Source: Acanthaster planci (lineage: Eukaryota > Echinodermata > Asteroidea > Valvatida > Acanthasteridae). From it: 22,755 nucleotides of DNA. Location of the stretch: the NCBI RefSeq assembly GCF_001949145.1, contig NW_019091375.1:1219164-1241918 (forward strand), read 5' to 3'. The notes under the pieces were generated by a model, which was not told the DNA's origin, did not search any database, and saw nothing but the letters and a program-made list of their open reading frames with translations. Both the position numbers and the translations under genes were made by a program. This document shows, piece after piece, positions 1 to 10,873 of the stretch; position 1 is the stretch's first letter; every line of letters starts with the position of its first letter.

Positions 1-1970
1 TCTAACACGAGGGTCTAACCATGGACCATGCTGGAAAGCTGAACATGATTGGGGGGAAGGTGAGCACAGAGAGCCAGTGAACGGGGGTCAACATTAGCAG
101 TGTAGTGTCTCTGTGTTTGTCACACCTTCCTCGTTTTCTATATTTCAACTTTTACATGCAAAAACACCCAAACGTTAAACTTCAGGATTTTCCAGATTTT
201 AAAAGAGATTTTTGGGAAAATACTGATGAAAAAATCTGAAATGAGGAACAATATAGATAAATCTCACCCCTGCAAACTCCAGTGTACTTTCTGCACAGTG
301 CTTTGTGACTCCAACTGGTGCCGTATGGTGTCAGCATCGGGACATTACCAAGTACTGCAAGCACAGAGGTAGACGAGTCAGGATACTCAATCATGTCACT
401 CTACAATCAGGTAACAATGCTGTGAATATAAAAGGAAATTCAAGATGTCAGCATTTACCTAAATGCTGCACAGGACAGAATTCCCCTCAATCATGCACCT
501 GACCTGTCGAGGCCCAATATAATCGAATGCCTTTGTATTGGTTGCATCACAAAGTGGCATGTCACTTATGAACACAAAATGACGCTGACAAAGTGATGCA
601 CAGTCCAGAATTTGTCCATAGTTCGTGGTGCACCAACTGCATATATCCATGTAGGTCCATTCGTGATGCAACCAGTGGCTGTGACATGTAACAAGGTTAT
701 TGGGACTACTACCTTGTACTGTAGTAACAGGGACCTTGTGATGTTGGGAAAAAAAAGACAGCAAAGATTTAATGAAACCTACAATTGCTATATCTTGCTA
801 TAAGCAGGATACTGTAACAAAATCAATGTCGGATTAAATCCCGCTTGGACTCAGTGACTGGGTTGAAAGGTTGATGTTGCTGTGTTCATTTGAACATGTG
901 TGTAACTGAATCCCCTTGGGTCAAATTAATTGCTGGTTGGCCCATAACACATGTGCATGTACTCTGAAAGAAAAACGAATTAAGAGCAAACTAGGGTAAG
1001 TTCGATTAAGGACTACTGGTTAACTTGTGGTAGGTTTGTGAGAATTGTGACATACCTAGCACGTGTGCAGTGAAGTTGAAGTGCAAACGACTCTGGTCAA
1101 CCGTTGTCAGGTCATTGAATGAAGGGGAAAAAAGGTGGCCACAGGAAGGGATGAATATCAAAAATAAAAGTGAAAATGCTCATTTGCTAGTGACATACTG
1201 TTTTTTTTTTTTATTTTTCTTATAACTGGACTTCTTGACACTAAACTATTGAAAACGGGACCATGTAAGGTGACAAGGCTAGTCAAACCATGGACTAGCG
1301 TACATGTACATTCAATCAGAGTTAGTGGAACTATGGTTAACAATATGTCCTTAATCAAATCTGCCCCTAAAAGTGAGAATGTCAACCTTGGAGTAGTGGA
1401 AGAGGATCTACCGAGGGCAGCTGGTACCAGACACATCCAGGAGGAATCTGCAGCCATAGGTTGGTCTCAATCCAAGGATGATGATGGCATGCATCCTGTA
1501 GGCTCTGGGGATGGCGTCTCTCTGTTGAACAAATGATAGATACCAAACGATCAAGGGCTGGTGGAGAAAATCCTTAAGGATGTATCCAAGCCACATTGGA
1601 AACAATACATGGGTACTTGTTACTACAAGGGTATAGTCCCTATAACCATTGGAAACAATGTAAAATTTAGTATTGTTTTGTCCCTAGTCCCTTCATTTCT
1701 TCTCAACTGTTGGTTGGTTTGCCAGTTACATTTTTCATTATTCACGCAAACTACGTGACAGTTCCAAAGCTCTACAGCCATTTTGAAGTTGGTATCCTTC
1801 TACTTTCTCGGGAGCTGTGAACTGTTTTTTCATCTGCCATTTTATCAACTGTTCCACTTCCACTTTCCCAAACCCCTCTTATTTTAAGGCCAAACAATCT
1901 CATTTTTCCAAAGACACTGTAGGGCAACTATTTTTATCCTGATGAGCTCAACAGAACTTACAACTTGAGT
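1..1970. other. No gene recognised
   Basis: Short open frames occur on both strands (for example 305-502 plus, 459-764 minus, 1249-1536 plus) but none shows a domain, a splice-bounded exon or biased composition. A T homopolymer lies at 1201-1212. 'cattggaaacaat' occurs twice near 1595 and 1648. Confidence 0.5.
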
Positions 1971-2296
1971 AGACCTAACACAATGAAGAACATGTAATGC
2001 AGTGTTTACCGCAATGCACTGCAGGTGAAAATTAGGGCGTTAGACGGAGCAAACTTGCGGTCTCTTTGGAGCTTGAAAAAATGCAGCTCTGGCGTTTTGT
2101 CATGTGCTTGTTACAATCTAATGGCAAACAACAGTTAACACAAACCACTTTGAGAACTATAGGTCTTAATCTCACTATCCATGTTGACACGTTTCCATGC
2201 GCACGATGTTCTAGCAATAGCGTTCGCACTGTTGTCCCCACTTTTTACCCACAATGCACCTTGGTAAACATTGCATTACATCATTATGTTAGGTCT
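1971..2296. repeat. Foldback element with terminal inverted repeats, family C
   Basis: The left end (agacctaacacaatgaagaa, then catgtaatgcagtgtttacc) matches the reverse complement of the right end (agacctaacataatgatg, then taatgcaatgtttacc). The similarity continues through a GCAxTGx(T/A)GGGT/A-like core, giving arms of about 57-60 bases. The interior has no recognisable coding sequence; open frames within it on both strands are not taken as genes. Confidence 0.75.
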
Positions 2297-3386
2297 AATG
2301 CTGAACCCCCATAAATTTCACGGGCGGGCCCCTCTTGATAAACCATTTCTTTGACAGTGCGGCAGAGAGGGAACACTATTTCAACTTCAGTAGGATTTTA
2401 GCCATAGGGGCAGTAACGGAAATGTTTATGGAAAATTTCAACTATGTGAAAAACCTGGAAGTGTTTACAGTACGTGCAAATGCAACATTGTTGGAGATGA
2501 TCATAAAATATTTTCATCTCAAAAGCAAATGGCGCACCTGTAGATGTTCCTTCCTCAGATAAAGTTCCAAACCATCAGAACAAAAAAATAGCAGGAGAAT
2601 TCTGGCCCAAGATGTGGTGGAGTTCATTTGGGCTTGACGTTCCAACTGAAAAAAAGGTCATTTCCTGCAGCCAACAGGAAGAAGAAATGTTGAACTGCCA
2701 GGAAGCATCACAGGTGTCACAGAGGATGATGGTTGCCTAAACTCTGATAATTCAGGGGAGATCAAGTAGGGTTGGTACTGCTATGGTGGGGACGGGGACA
2801 AAGGTCAAGTGACAAGTGGTAACGCTCTCCTAAGTGTGAAACTGTTAATTTCTGGTTACTGTATTTGCCACATGAAGACTGGTCACAGAAAAGATATGAT
2901 CTATCTTGAGTTTACAAACTCAGAATCCTGAGTATAGGAGTGGTCCTCATCCAGAATGCATTGGGGACTCAGAATGCATTGTGGGAGCGTAGGATTTGCC
3001 CAATTTGTGGTTTATGTACAACAAGGGGAACAGTGCAAAGCGATGGTATTTTGGAGAACTCTGAGGCATTGCTACAGACTGCTCCCCTCAGAGTGTCCTC
3101 TTCAGTCAGCCCGAGAGCTATGCTGACTGGAGTCCCAAACTGCCCTGCACAGGGCCAAGAGAGGGCGCCCAATTTCCTTCACAGTGTTGATTCCCTTGGT
3201 GGTGAAGGCAATTCCTGGTCTACAAACAACTTTGAAATACACACATCACAGTCGCATTGCTACCAACAAGACAGCACTTACTGAACACTCCCCACTCACA
3301 ACGATGAGGAGGGATGGGGCTTCTACTCGAGGCAAATACTCCAAGCAGGGCCACCTGAGGCAGACAGATTGAGGGGTAGAGTTCAG
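2297..3386. other. No gene recognised; open stretches upstream of the TRIM-like relic
   Basis: An open plus-strand frame of about 75 codons ends with TAA near 2738, and another runs 2940-3284. Neither shows RING or B-box cysteine/histidine spacing, although a lone 'CPIC' is seen near 2998. They may be further decayed parts of the relic at 3387-3983, but this cannot be shown. Confidence 0.35.
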
Positions 3387-3983
3387 ATGACAGGTAGTCC
3401 ACACCTGTCAGCCACAGTAGTGGCAGTATCTCCTTTGGAAGAAACCCTGAACGAACTCCATGAATCTTGTGAAACAGTTTCAAGAATGAAACGCGACCTG
3501 GATATTAAAGCGGAGAGAGTCATGGCAGATGTCGCATCATCGATGACATCGAAAACATTCAAACAGACTGTTTGCAAAAGCTGGCAGAAATGAGTTTGGC
3601 GTCGGAGAGAATACAACATTCATTGGAGACAGCAAGAGAGGTGACAAGGACGGCAGCGGATAGTGAGTTCCTCTCACTCTATGCAACAATCAAGTTTGTA
3701 TCAACAAAGACTTGACAGTGTTGGCAGTTCGCATTATTCCCAGAGTTGACAAGAGGCCTGGATTTCTGAAGTTCAAGCCCATAGGGGAGTGTAAGAGACA
3801 TCAGTCTGGGCAAAGTGGGAGCTGCGATGTGTGTTCGGTAGCAAGGGAAGTGGTCCAGGAAAATTCTATACAGCACCGGGCACTGCTGCTCGACAGCCTG
3901 ATGAGGTTTTGGTGACCGACTACGTACATGTACATGTAGGCCTGCGGGAACAAACGAGTTGTGATTTACATCATCGATGGTAA
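3387..3983 (+). pseudogene. Relic of a TRIM-type protein: coiled coil and NHL-like repeat, broken by frameshifts
   Basis: Protein-like fragments run in order on the plus strand but in changing frames. Frame one (to about 3540) reads a heptad-like 'LEETLNELHESCETVSRMKR'. A second frame (3542-3715) continues with 'LQKLAEMSLASERIQHSL' and 'DSEFLSLYATIKF', the kind of ending seen in TRIM coiled coils, and stops at TGA (3713-3715). A third frame (from about 3712) gives 'RPGFLKFKPIGE'. Another (from 3791) gives 'ISLGKVG'. Then 3828-3983 reads 'CVFGSKGSGPGKF...PDEVLVTDY', the pattern of an NHL repeat (F-G-x-x-G-x-G-x-G-x-F ... V-x-V-x-D). This order, B-box coiled coil then linker then NHL, is that of TRIM2/3/71-like ubiquitin ligases. 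No RING or B-box could be found upstream. With at least three frame changes it is very probably non-functional. Confidence 0.55.
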
Positions 3984-4491
3984 CCAGAAAAGCACGATCC
4001 CCATGCAAGGATGTAAGTTTAGATAGAAAACTGCTCAAAATAATACACTTCTTTGTTAATTGTTATCTGGTGTTCGGTGTTACATAACACAAATATCCAA
4101 GCCTGTCACAAAATGACATGGTACCCTAGCCCTAGCCCCACGAGTGTGGCACGGACTCTCACTCCAGGTTCAGCCCCACACGAAGGGCTGTAGAGGCTCA
4201 GTAGTGGCGACACAAAAGAGACAGATTGTAAAAGAGGGCCAGACGACACAGCCCTATGCGTGGGATTACATGGTACCCATGATGACTTGCGAGGTAAAAA
4301 GATAACAGGCCTTCGAGATGCAGCCTTCATTTATTAGGCCTACATGAAGGCCCATGTACCATTTTTCCAGGCAAATTGAATAAGATTTTGCAAATCGTAG
4401 GCACTGAGCGCTTAATCTCCCACAAAAGGACTTTACATACATGTACATTGTAACATGGAACTACCTTCCAAGATTGTACACAGTGGTTTCT

Positions 4492-4600
4492 TACGGGCGA
4501 TTCACAATACAGTGCTCCACCAAGGGTTTCCTCTCCGGATAAATGTAGGCCTAGGCCACTTTTCAAGTTTACGGTCGACACGCTGCCACGATTGAGCGCA
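4492..4600. repeat. Partial copy of foldback family A
   Basis: The start (acgggcgattcacaatacag, then tgctccaccaagggttt) matches the outer arm at 9307 and onward. An inner piece (ggtcgaca ... attgagcgca, about 4573-4600) resembles the core of the copy at 15918-16059. The middle carries unrelated sequence with a TAGGCCTAGG word. Confidence 0.6.
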
Positions 4601-4850
4601 GTTTGGTACAAAACTTTGGGGAAATTTTATTTCATTAATTGAGTCTTCGTTGCATCACACAGAAACCATCGTTTTGACAACTGAACACCCATTTGCAATA
4701 AGGAATTTCGAATTTTCAACCAAAATAAACAACACATTCGGAAAAAAATTGAAGTTCCCCGCGCACAGCGCAGTCTGGTTACTGCGAATGAGACTTTGTC
4801 GACAACTTTACCTTGCGGGGCACGACGAAAAGGCTAGTCTGGTTCCCTGA

Positions 4851-4930
4851 CCGTGTCCGAAACGGGCTTCCAGAGCTACGGCTAGGTCTATTGTCCACGC
4901 ATTTCCAATGGACCTAGACCTAGCTCTAGA
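4851..4930. repeat. Foldback element, family B
   Basis: The left arm 4872-4890 (agagctacggctaggtcta) pairs with 4915-4927 (tagacctagctct), enclosing about 24 bases. It is preceded by 'gtgtccgaaacgggcttcc'. The same words recur at 12206-12226 and 12396-12480. Confidence 0.7.
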
Positions 4931-6365
4931 CAAGAGATTGACTCCCGGACAAATCCTGATAAAATCGGGTATCGCCTACAGATATAAATAGATCATGACG
5001 CAAAACATGCAGGATGTGTTGGCACGAAGGTGCAGTCTACTAATTCATGAAGTGAGAATTTCTGGCCAGCTCATTAGCATTAAAAGTGCCCCTCAGTATC
5101 TTTTGAAAAAAAAAAGAAATAATTGTTTGGCCCCCAAAATGGTGAGGCTGTGTAGATCTTTGCCAGGATCAATCCCTGAGTCTTTGAGCTTTCAGAGAGC
5201 AAAATGGCTAAAAACTACGGTTGAAAAATGGTCCTAGTGCCCGAAAAAGTCGAGGGTTGCCACTTAAAAATGGCTGCAATCAGACTTCGCAAAATCACCC
5301 TTTTGGGGTTAATTTTGTTTTGTGGGAACAGTTAAAAATGTAATTGGTTAACCCACAAAAAATTGAAAAGAAATTGAAAGTTTAGTAACAAGGCAAGAAT
5401 TTCATTTGTGTTTGAGAAATCTAAGGGATGCTGGCGTGCATGTTATTGGGCCCTGAACGGTGCTGATTTTACACCGTTTTTCAATGGGGCTTGAACTTAC
5501 ATGTACGTGAGTGATCAAACACTGTAAAACAACATTGCATGGGGGCTTGGATCCCAAACAAGGTTTGGTTTTCAAACAAAAATCAAATCTTTTCTGGAGT
5601 TGTAAATTTAATGTTTTCAATATTCGTTTTTGCCCTTCAGACATTATGGCACCGGATCCGAACAACGTACCAGAATGTGAGCATCATTCGACCAGAGCTC
5701 GATGACAACTGACGGATCCAAAGATCTCAAGTAAATCTCGGGTTTAAGTCACTTGGATTATGCTTAGTATCAGCGCTTAATGGTTGAGCATTTATGGTAC
5801 CTTGTCCAAACACAATGGATCTCAATAATTAGTTTTTCTAGGCAGGGTTACGATCGAGGCGCCATTTTTTGTTGGTCCCTTTTCAAGGGTCAACACTTAG
5901 CAGATGTTTTAGCACTCATCCTCTGTCAACTTCCCACATGTCAATCTTTCCTCTAACTGATTCTGTTTTCTTGATGAACTCTGCTGCACGAGGTTCAGTT
6001 AAGTAATAATAAATATATTATAAAAATACCCAGTGACACAGTATACCGGAAGTTCAGTGTCTCAACTTACTCAGCAAAGTATATTTAGGCCTATTGAAAG
6101 TGTTTGTAGAGATATTTTGTATGTATACGCAATATAAGCTTTCACTGCGAACTTGACATGTATAATAGAAGCTACCGCCACCAACATTTACGTTTATATC
6201 AGAAAGCAGGGCACAGGATGTTGTTTTCCTGTTTATTACACTTCTCTTGCATAGCCAGCTTTTTGGTTGTTAGAATTTGTAGCCTAGCAATCTTATACTG
6301 ATGGGGGTGGGTTGATAAGGGTATCTCTCGTAAAAGGTAAGCAGGGGTTTATTCACTGGTTCCCC
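4931..6365. other. No gene recognised
   Basis: AT-rich intergenic or intronic sequence. The overlapping short frames near 4995-5237 and 5402-5705 lack any motif. Confidence 0.5.
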
Positions 6366-6552
6366 AGCACAGGCACGTAGGAAAATAATTTTTCCTGGGG
6401 GACCAGAAATCTTTCTACAATTTCTATTTTTCCAATGTGATCTGACTAAAATTACCATACACTGCTACAAATACTCCCCACTCCGAGAATTCAAATTACA
6501 CAACTTGTGGGGGGGGGGGGCTACGGGCCCCAGGTTCCTACGTGCATGCCTT
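6366..6552. repeat. Possible small inverted-repeat element
   Basis: 'aggcacgtaggaa' near 6371 recurs inverted as 'ggttcctacgtgcatgcc' near 6533-6551, with G/C-rich flanks (cctggggga and gggccccagg) on the inner sides and a G homopolymer between. The arms are short and imperfect. Confidence 0.4.
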
Positions 6553-6967
6553 CCCCAATATCCATAAAATCGAAAACGAGGCAAAGGGGTAAGAGTGCTG
6601 TTCAACGTGGAATGATATGCTACACAATATTGACAACCGTCTGTGTGGGCATACAACATTAGTAAATGGCAAAAGGGGCACTTTGGAATAGGCGGACGTA
6701 GGCCTATATGGGGTAAAGATGCTTGTTACCAGATATTTAGGGGAACCCCTTCCCCCAAGGTATGCTCAGGCTACTCCACTGATAATTGTACAAACACGTT
6801 GGACAACACTTGTGTAAATAGAAATTGACTTAACGGCATACAATTAACATTTTTAAAAAGTATTTTATTTTAAGCATTCAAACACCACAATTAAAGCACA
6901 CTGAAAATTAAAATTACAAAATTAGACCCAAAAAGCGGGCTAATGTAGGCTAAAACGTCTGGGCCCT

Positions 6968-7003
6968 GCAGAAAATAAATAGAATGCAGAAAATAAATAG
7001 AAT
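6968..7003. repeat. 18-bp tandem repeat
   Basis: 'gcagaaaataaatagaat' occurs twice head to tail, and a degraded third form (aaaaaataaatggaatg) follows near 7017. Confidence 0.8.
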
Positions 7004-7663
7004 GATAGGCCTCTACAAAAAAATAAATGGAATGTCAACTGAAAAGTAATATCAAGTAGCATAATTCCATGCGCAATATTAGCACAATAACGGACAGCTT
7101 TGCCTAGGTTACCAACACACTTTGTTGTTCGTGGATCGCGCTCGAACGCCAGGAACAAACAACCGGTTATCGCTGGTAGTTAGTGACAAGCAGCATGCAA
7201 CATGGCGGCGCCCATGTAGGCTACGTTTATTATTCGAGAGTTAATGTTTGGATGGGCTGAATTCTTTTCTATTTATAGAGAAACAGTCATTTCTGTGTTA
7301 TGGAAAATAACCAATATTAATTTTGCAAAACTTCCCATTATCTCTGGCTTTGGAAGCCATCTCTCTACTTTTTGCCGTTCAAAAATCAAACTCTCACGAG
7401 TTTTCCCGTGTTTTCCTGTGTAACTCTGATAAGGAGGTAGTGTGTGATCCTGTTCCAAGAGCAGCACTCTTGAGTCGTGTTCCCGCCATTCGAGCGCGAG
7501 AACAAGAAACCCGTGTCAAGAACAGGCCGCCCGAACTCAACCTTGGAGAAGGCTTCAACGAGGCTGACATACACAATCTTCACTTTGTGTGTGGATAACC
7601 TTTCCTGTGTTCACAGGTCCACATTATAGGTATGTAAGACACTAACCTATTATAAAAAGAAAG

Positions 7664-7817
7664 AAAGAAATTGACTGGACTAGCGCCCCCCCCCCCGAAC
7701 AGAGACATTGACAAACGGGAAGAGCCTCAAATGTAGGGCTGGATAGCGTAGTTGGAAGAGCACTAGTGCGATGTTCCAGAGGTCGCAGGTTCGAATCCTA
7801 CTCCAGTCAATTTCTTT
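7664..7817. repeat. Perfect 16-bp inverted repeat enclosing the SINE
   Basis: Bases 7664-7679 (aaagaaattgactgga) are the exact reverse complement of 7802-7817 (tccagtcaatttcttt). The right arm is the 3' strand of the tRNA-like acceptor stem plus its tail. The left arm therefore looks like the end of a second SINE copy in opposite orientation, or part of a foldback structure. A C homopolymer (about 7685-7696) lies just inside the left arm. Confidence 0.8.
7737..7808 (+). repeat. tRNA-derived SINE head (degenerate tRNA-like sequence)
   Basis: This 72-base stretch has the layout of a tRNA. A perfect pol III A box (TAGCGTAGTTGG, 7744-7755) and a perfect B box (GGTTCGAATCC, 7788-7798) are present. 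The acceptor stem GGCTGGA pairs fully with TCCAGTC (one G-U). The D stem has a G-A mismatch, the anticodon stem has A-C and T-T mismatches, the base before the presumed anticodon is C rather than T, and the T stem has one mismatch. No CCA or clear anticodon follows. The conserved promoter with a decayed anticodon arm is the mark of a tRNA-derived SINE rather than a working tRNA gene. The minus-strand open frame across it (reading 'RIRTCDLWN') is a by-product. Confidence 0.75.
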
Positions 7818-7819
7818 GT

Positions 7820-9302
7820 TCATCTTAACAAAACAGTACGTAACATTAAAAAAGAAATAGTTTTTAAATAAACTTCTCAGATATGTCTGTATGTGTCTAC
7901 TAATGCGTAGGCAGATCCATGACACAGATACACGTAGGACCTCTACATGTACATGCCAGGCAGTATTAATACAAGTTAATTAAAGCACGCTAACCTCTAT
8001 ATGTATAATGTTACAGCTCTAAACGCAGTTTACTAAAAAAAAAAAACACGTCACAGTGTTAAGAACGTGTTACGTTTTTGCGTTTGTATTAGGGTTTAGA
8101 TTCTAAGCACATGGTTTTACGGTGTATTGCTCATACAGCCGCGGGAACTGCTCTGCATAAATTGAGTTTGTGACAAACCATCCGATTAAACTACTTTATA
8201 AAAATTTGCTAAAGAACATAAAATTCAGGAAACGCATGCGTGCGTATCACTGTGCACATTTTTACTCAAATTCATCAAAAAAGGACCTTTTTTGCCCTCC
8301 TGATAACGACTGTTTTAACCTTCTCCAGTCATTCCATAAAAACCCTCAACTCAGGCCTGTTATTGTATTGTTACTACATAAACAGCTGTATAATCGCCAA
8401 GCTAGCGCTTGGGGGATACCTTATCTACCCGTTGGAAGCAACATATAAAGCAAGATGTGAGACGCAGAGAACCACCCCCTTGCTTTATGTTGTTTCAGTG
8501 GAATTTGAGGAATTCTTTTCAGACATTTAGGAGTATGTGTCAGGTATAGGTATCAATAATCCACAGTGTTCAGTTCACTTTTCAAAAAAGATGTCGAACA
8601 CTCTTCATACACTGGAGAAGAGTACAGAGATACACAAAAAGTGATAATTCATTTCCTGGTTCCTTTGAACGATTGGAATTTCGTTCAAAAATAAAATAAA
8701 ATACTTTATCATAATTAATCGACTTAAGGCTTAGTTTTCATCTCACAAAAATGTCCGATTGTCTTTTTAACATTATTATAGGCCTTCTATTGGCAACAGT
8801 TTTACGGAATATTAATTTGATAGGCCTATAATAAGCAATATATGTATTTTTAATCGCTACCGATCTCCACTTCGTTGAGGTACAACACAATTTTTTGTTG
8901 ATAACAGCAATAACAAAATCAATATTACTCGAACAACATAGTAACATGCCTGTCCATATAATCATAATAATATGAACATAAAACTCATTTTCATTGGCGT
9001 CTGATTAAAATAGGTTTAAAGCAACATTTTCTGTTGACAGTACCCACCCAAATGTTACTGTCTTTCAAATCCTTCCACGATACCAAATCTCTACCACGTG
9101 CAAGAAAATGGCTATGCATGCTAAGACTACTAAGCTGTAAATCAGTTCTACAAGTTTATAACGTAAACGTGTGCAGTGTTCACACTGAACGCGAATTCAC
9201 TTCAAATTTTGACACATACTAGGCCGACTGACTTCGCTACACAGAATGTCATTACAATACCTACCGGCAAATACATTGCACAGATATACCAATACTGTCT
9301 GG
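7820..9302. other. No gene recognised
   Basis: AT-rich sequence with A homopolymers. Two overlapping plus-strand frames at 8170-8530 have no recognisable domain. 'tgtgagacgcagagaacc' near 8456 is a fragment also found beside the assembly gap. Confidence 0.5.
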
Positions 9303-9478
9303 AATACGGGCGATTCACAATAGTGCGCCAACAAGAGTTTGCAATGCGTTGGCCAATCATAACGCGCAAAATTTGTCGACCCTTTCCAACCGCGCAATGG
9401 GTCGACAAATTTCGCGCATTGTGATTGGCCAACGCGTTGCAAACTCTTGGTGGCGCACTATTGTGAAATGGCCGTATT
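9303..9478. repeat. Long-arm palindromic foldback element (MITE-like), family A
   Basis: Two arms of about 80 bases face each other across a 16-base loop (9383-9398), with the centre at 9390.5. The arms match nearly throughout: outer 'TTCACAATAGTGCGCCA', middle 'CAAGAGTTTGCAA' and 'GCGTTGGCCAATCA', inner 'AAATTTGTCGACCC'. There is no transposase, so this is a non-autonomous element. Related, more decayed copies lie at 4492-4600 and 15918-16059. Open frames on both strands here are artefacts of the palindrome. Confidence 0.85.
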
Positions 9479-10332
9479 GTGAAGCACATTCAACCTAATC
9501 CATAGACACAGACACTGTGCTACATGATATCAAGTTTGCCACAAATTAGCACACATCCAGGCAATTCACGAAACCGTATTAATGGCACACAATCAAGAGA
9601 CTAGTGTGTGATCCCAATAAAGACAAAGAAACATGGAGTCCTCCAGAGAAGGCGAAGATTATTTGAACTCCCAGTTTTTTAGGATGCCCAGGAAGATGTG
9701 TCTTTGGACGACCCGGCACCTTCCAAAATGACTAGTAACTGGGTGTAATTTACCTACTTTCTGAGCAGCTGTGTGGAGCTGTCAAAAGAAACGACAGGGG
9801 AAGTTGACAAAAGTTGTCTTCTTTCACCACGACAATAATCGACACAAACAGAGGGAGCTGATTGAAGTGGGCGAAGTTTGAGCAAACAGAAAATAGATTA
9901 CCCAAACCAGAAAGCCCTCCTATTTTGTCTGCCACATTTCAGATGGGCTAATCATAAATTGCGTTTTGCAATTTTTATTTTGTACAGTATTAACCACACA
10001 CTAAACCGTACTTTGAAAACGCTACGATTATTATTTTACAAGCATGCATTAGAAAAGCCTTGAGAGGTTAAATACACAGAAAAGTCCCCCATGGGTGCCA
10101 AAATGGAAGTATAAAATTGCACATCTAAGTAGCATATTTCTGTATAATTTCTGTTGATTTCAAGTTTGATTGTGTCTAACACCGACCACAGTTTGAAAAA
10201 AACAAAGCTGCCTTTAAGGCATGTTAAACAATTTGTGTCTTACAAAAAACTGCATAAACATTTGATGTGGATAATTGCAGGAAAACTATTTTGAACATTT
10301 TCGAAAGTTGTCCATTTGTTGCCATCTTGAAA

Positions 10333-10780
10333 TACTCATTAGAAATGTACAAATGTAAAGAATGGAGTTGAAATGAACATATCTTAATGTACCTAGTTAT
10401 CCTTGTTCCTTTTCATTTTAATTTTGAAATTCAATGGTAATGGACAAGTTTGGAAAACCCTACAATTCACGTATATAATGAGTCAAAAACAGAAGAGATG
10501 AATTTCAGACACCTGATGATAATGGCAAGAAGTTGTGAGAAACCATAAAGTTTGTAATGAGTCAAAAATGGAACATGGAAATTTAAAACATTTACTCATT
10601 AGAAATGTACAAAAATATAGAATGAAGTTGAAATGAACATATCTTAATGTACCTAGTTTCCCTTGTTCCTTTTCATTTTAACTTTGAAATTCAATGATAA
10701 TGGGCAAGAAGATGGGAAAAACATAAATTCCTGTTTATAATTAAGCTAAAATAGAAGAGGTACATTTCAAACACCTGTTC
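10333..10780. repeat. Direct duplication, 260-bp period, with nested sub-repeats
   Basis: 10333-10592 and 10593-10780 share long identical stretches such as 'tactcattagaaatgtacaa', 'gttgaaatgaacatatctta' and 'ccttgttccttttcatttta', at an offset of 260. A shorter motif (taatgg.caag ... ataatgagtcaaaaa.agaa) occurs three times inside, near 10438, 10520 and 10698, so the array grew by more than one duplication. No coding potential is visible. Confidence 0.85.
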
Positions 10781-10873
10781 AGAGGTTTAAATAAACGTCT
10801 ACCGCAAATACATTCCTTAGCACACCTGTTCAGAGGTTTAAATAAACGTCTACCGCAAATGCATTCCTTAGCA
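10772..10873. repeat. 51-bp tandem duplication
   Basis: Copies 10772-10822 and 10823-10873 differ at one base (aaata versus aaatg). The near identity indicates a recent event. It abuts the 260-bp repeat array. Confidence 0.9.

Noticed and set aside
1249-1536. Plus-strand frame with polar, acidic composition
   Set aside because: No recognisable family, no upstream start context and no splice partners.
2940-3284. RING finger upstream of the TRIM-like relic
   Set aside because: A single CPIC is present but the remaining cysteine and histidine spacing is absent in all plus-strand frames.
7323-7598. Possible exon on either strand in a GC-richer patch
   Set aside because: Three overlapping frames on both strands are open; no recognisable domain, and no convincing acceptor and donor pair was identified.
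7737-7808. Functional tRNA gene
   Set aside because: Mismatches in the D, anticodon and T stems, C instead of T before the anticodon, and the surrounding inverted repeat point to a SINE.
8170-8530. Two overlapping plus-strand frames of 92 and 96 codons
   Set aside because: No motif, no splice-bounded exon pattern, and two frames are open equally.
9197-9489. Overlapping open frames on both strands of 80-95 codons
   Set aside because: They are products of the long palindrome and neighbouring sequence, without any domain.
10333-10873. CRISPR array
   Set aside because: The repeats are long, few, directly adjacent and diverged, in a eukaryotic context, with no regular spacers.
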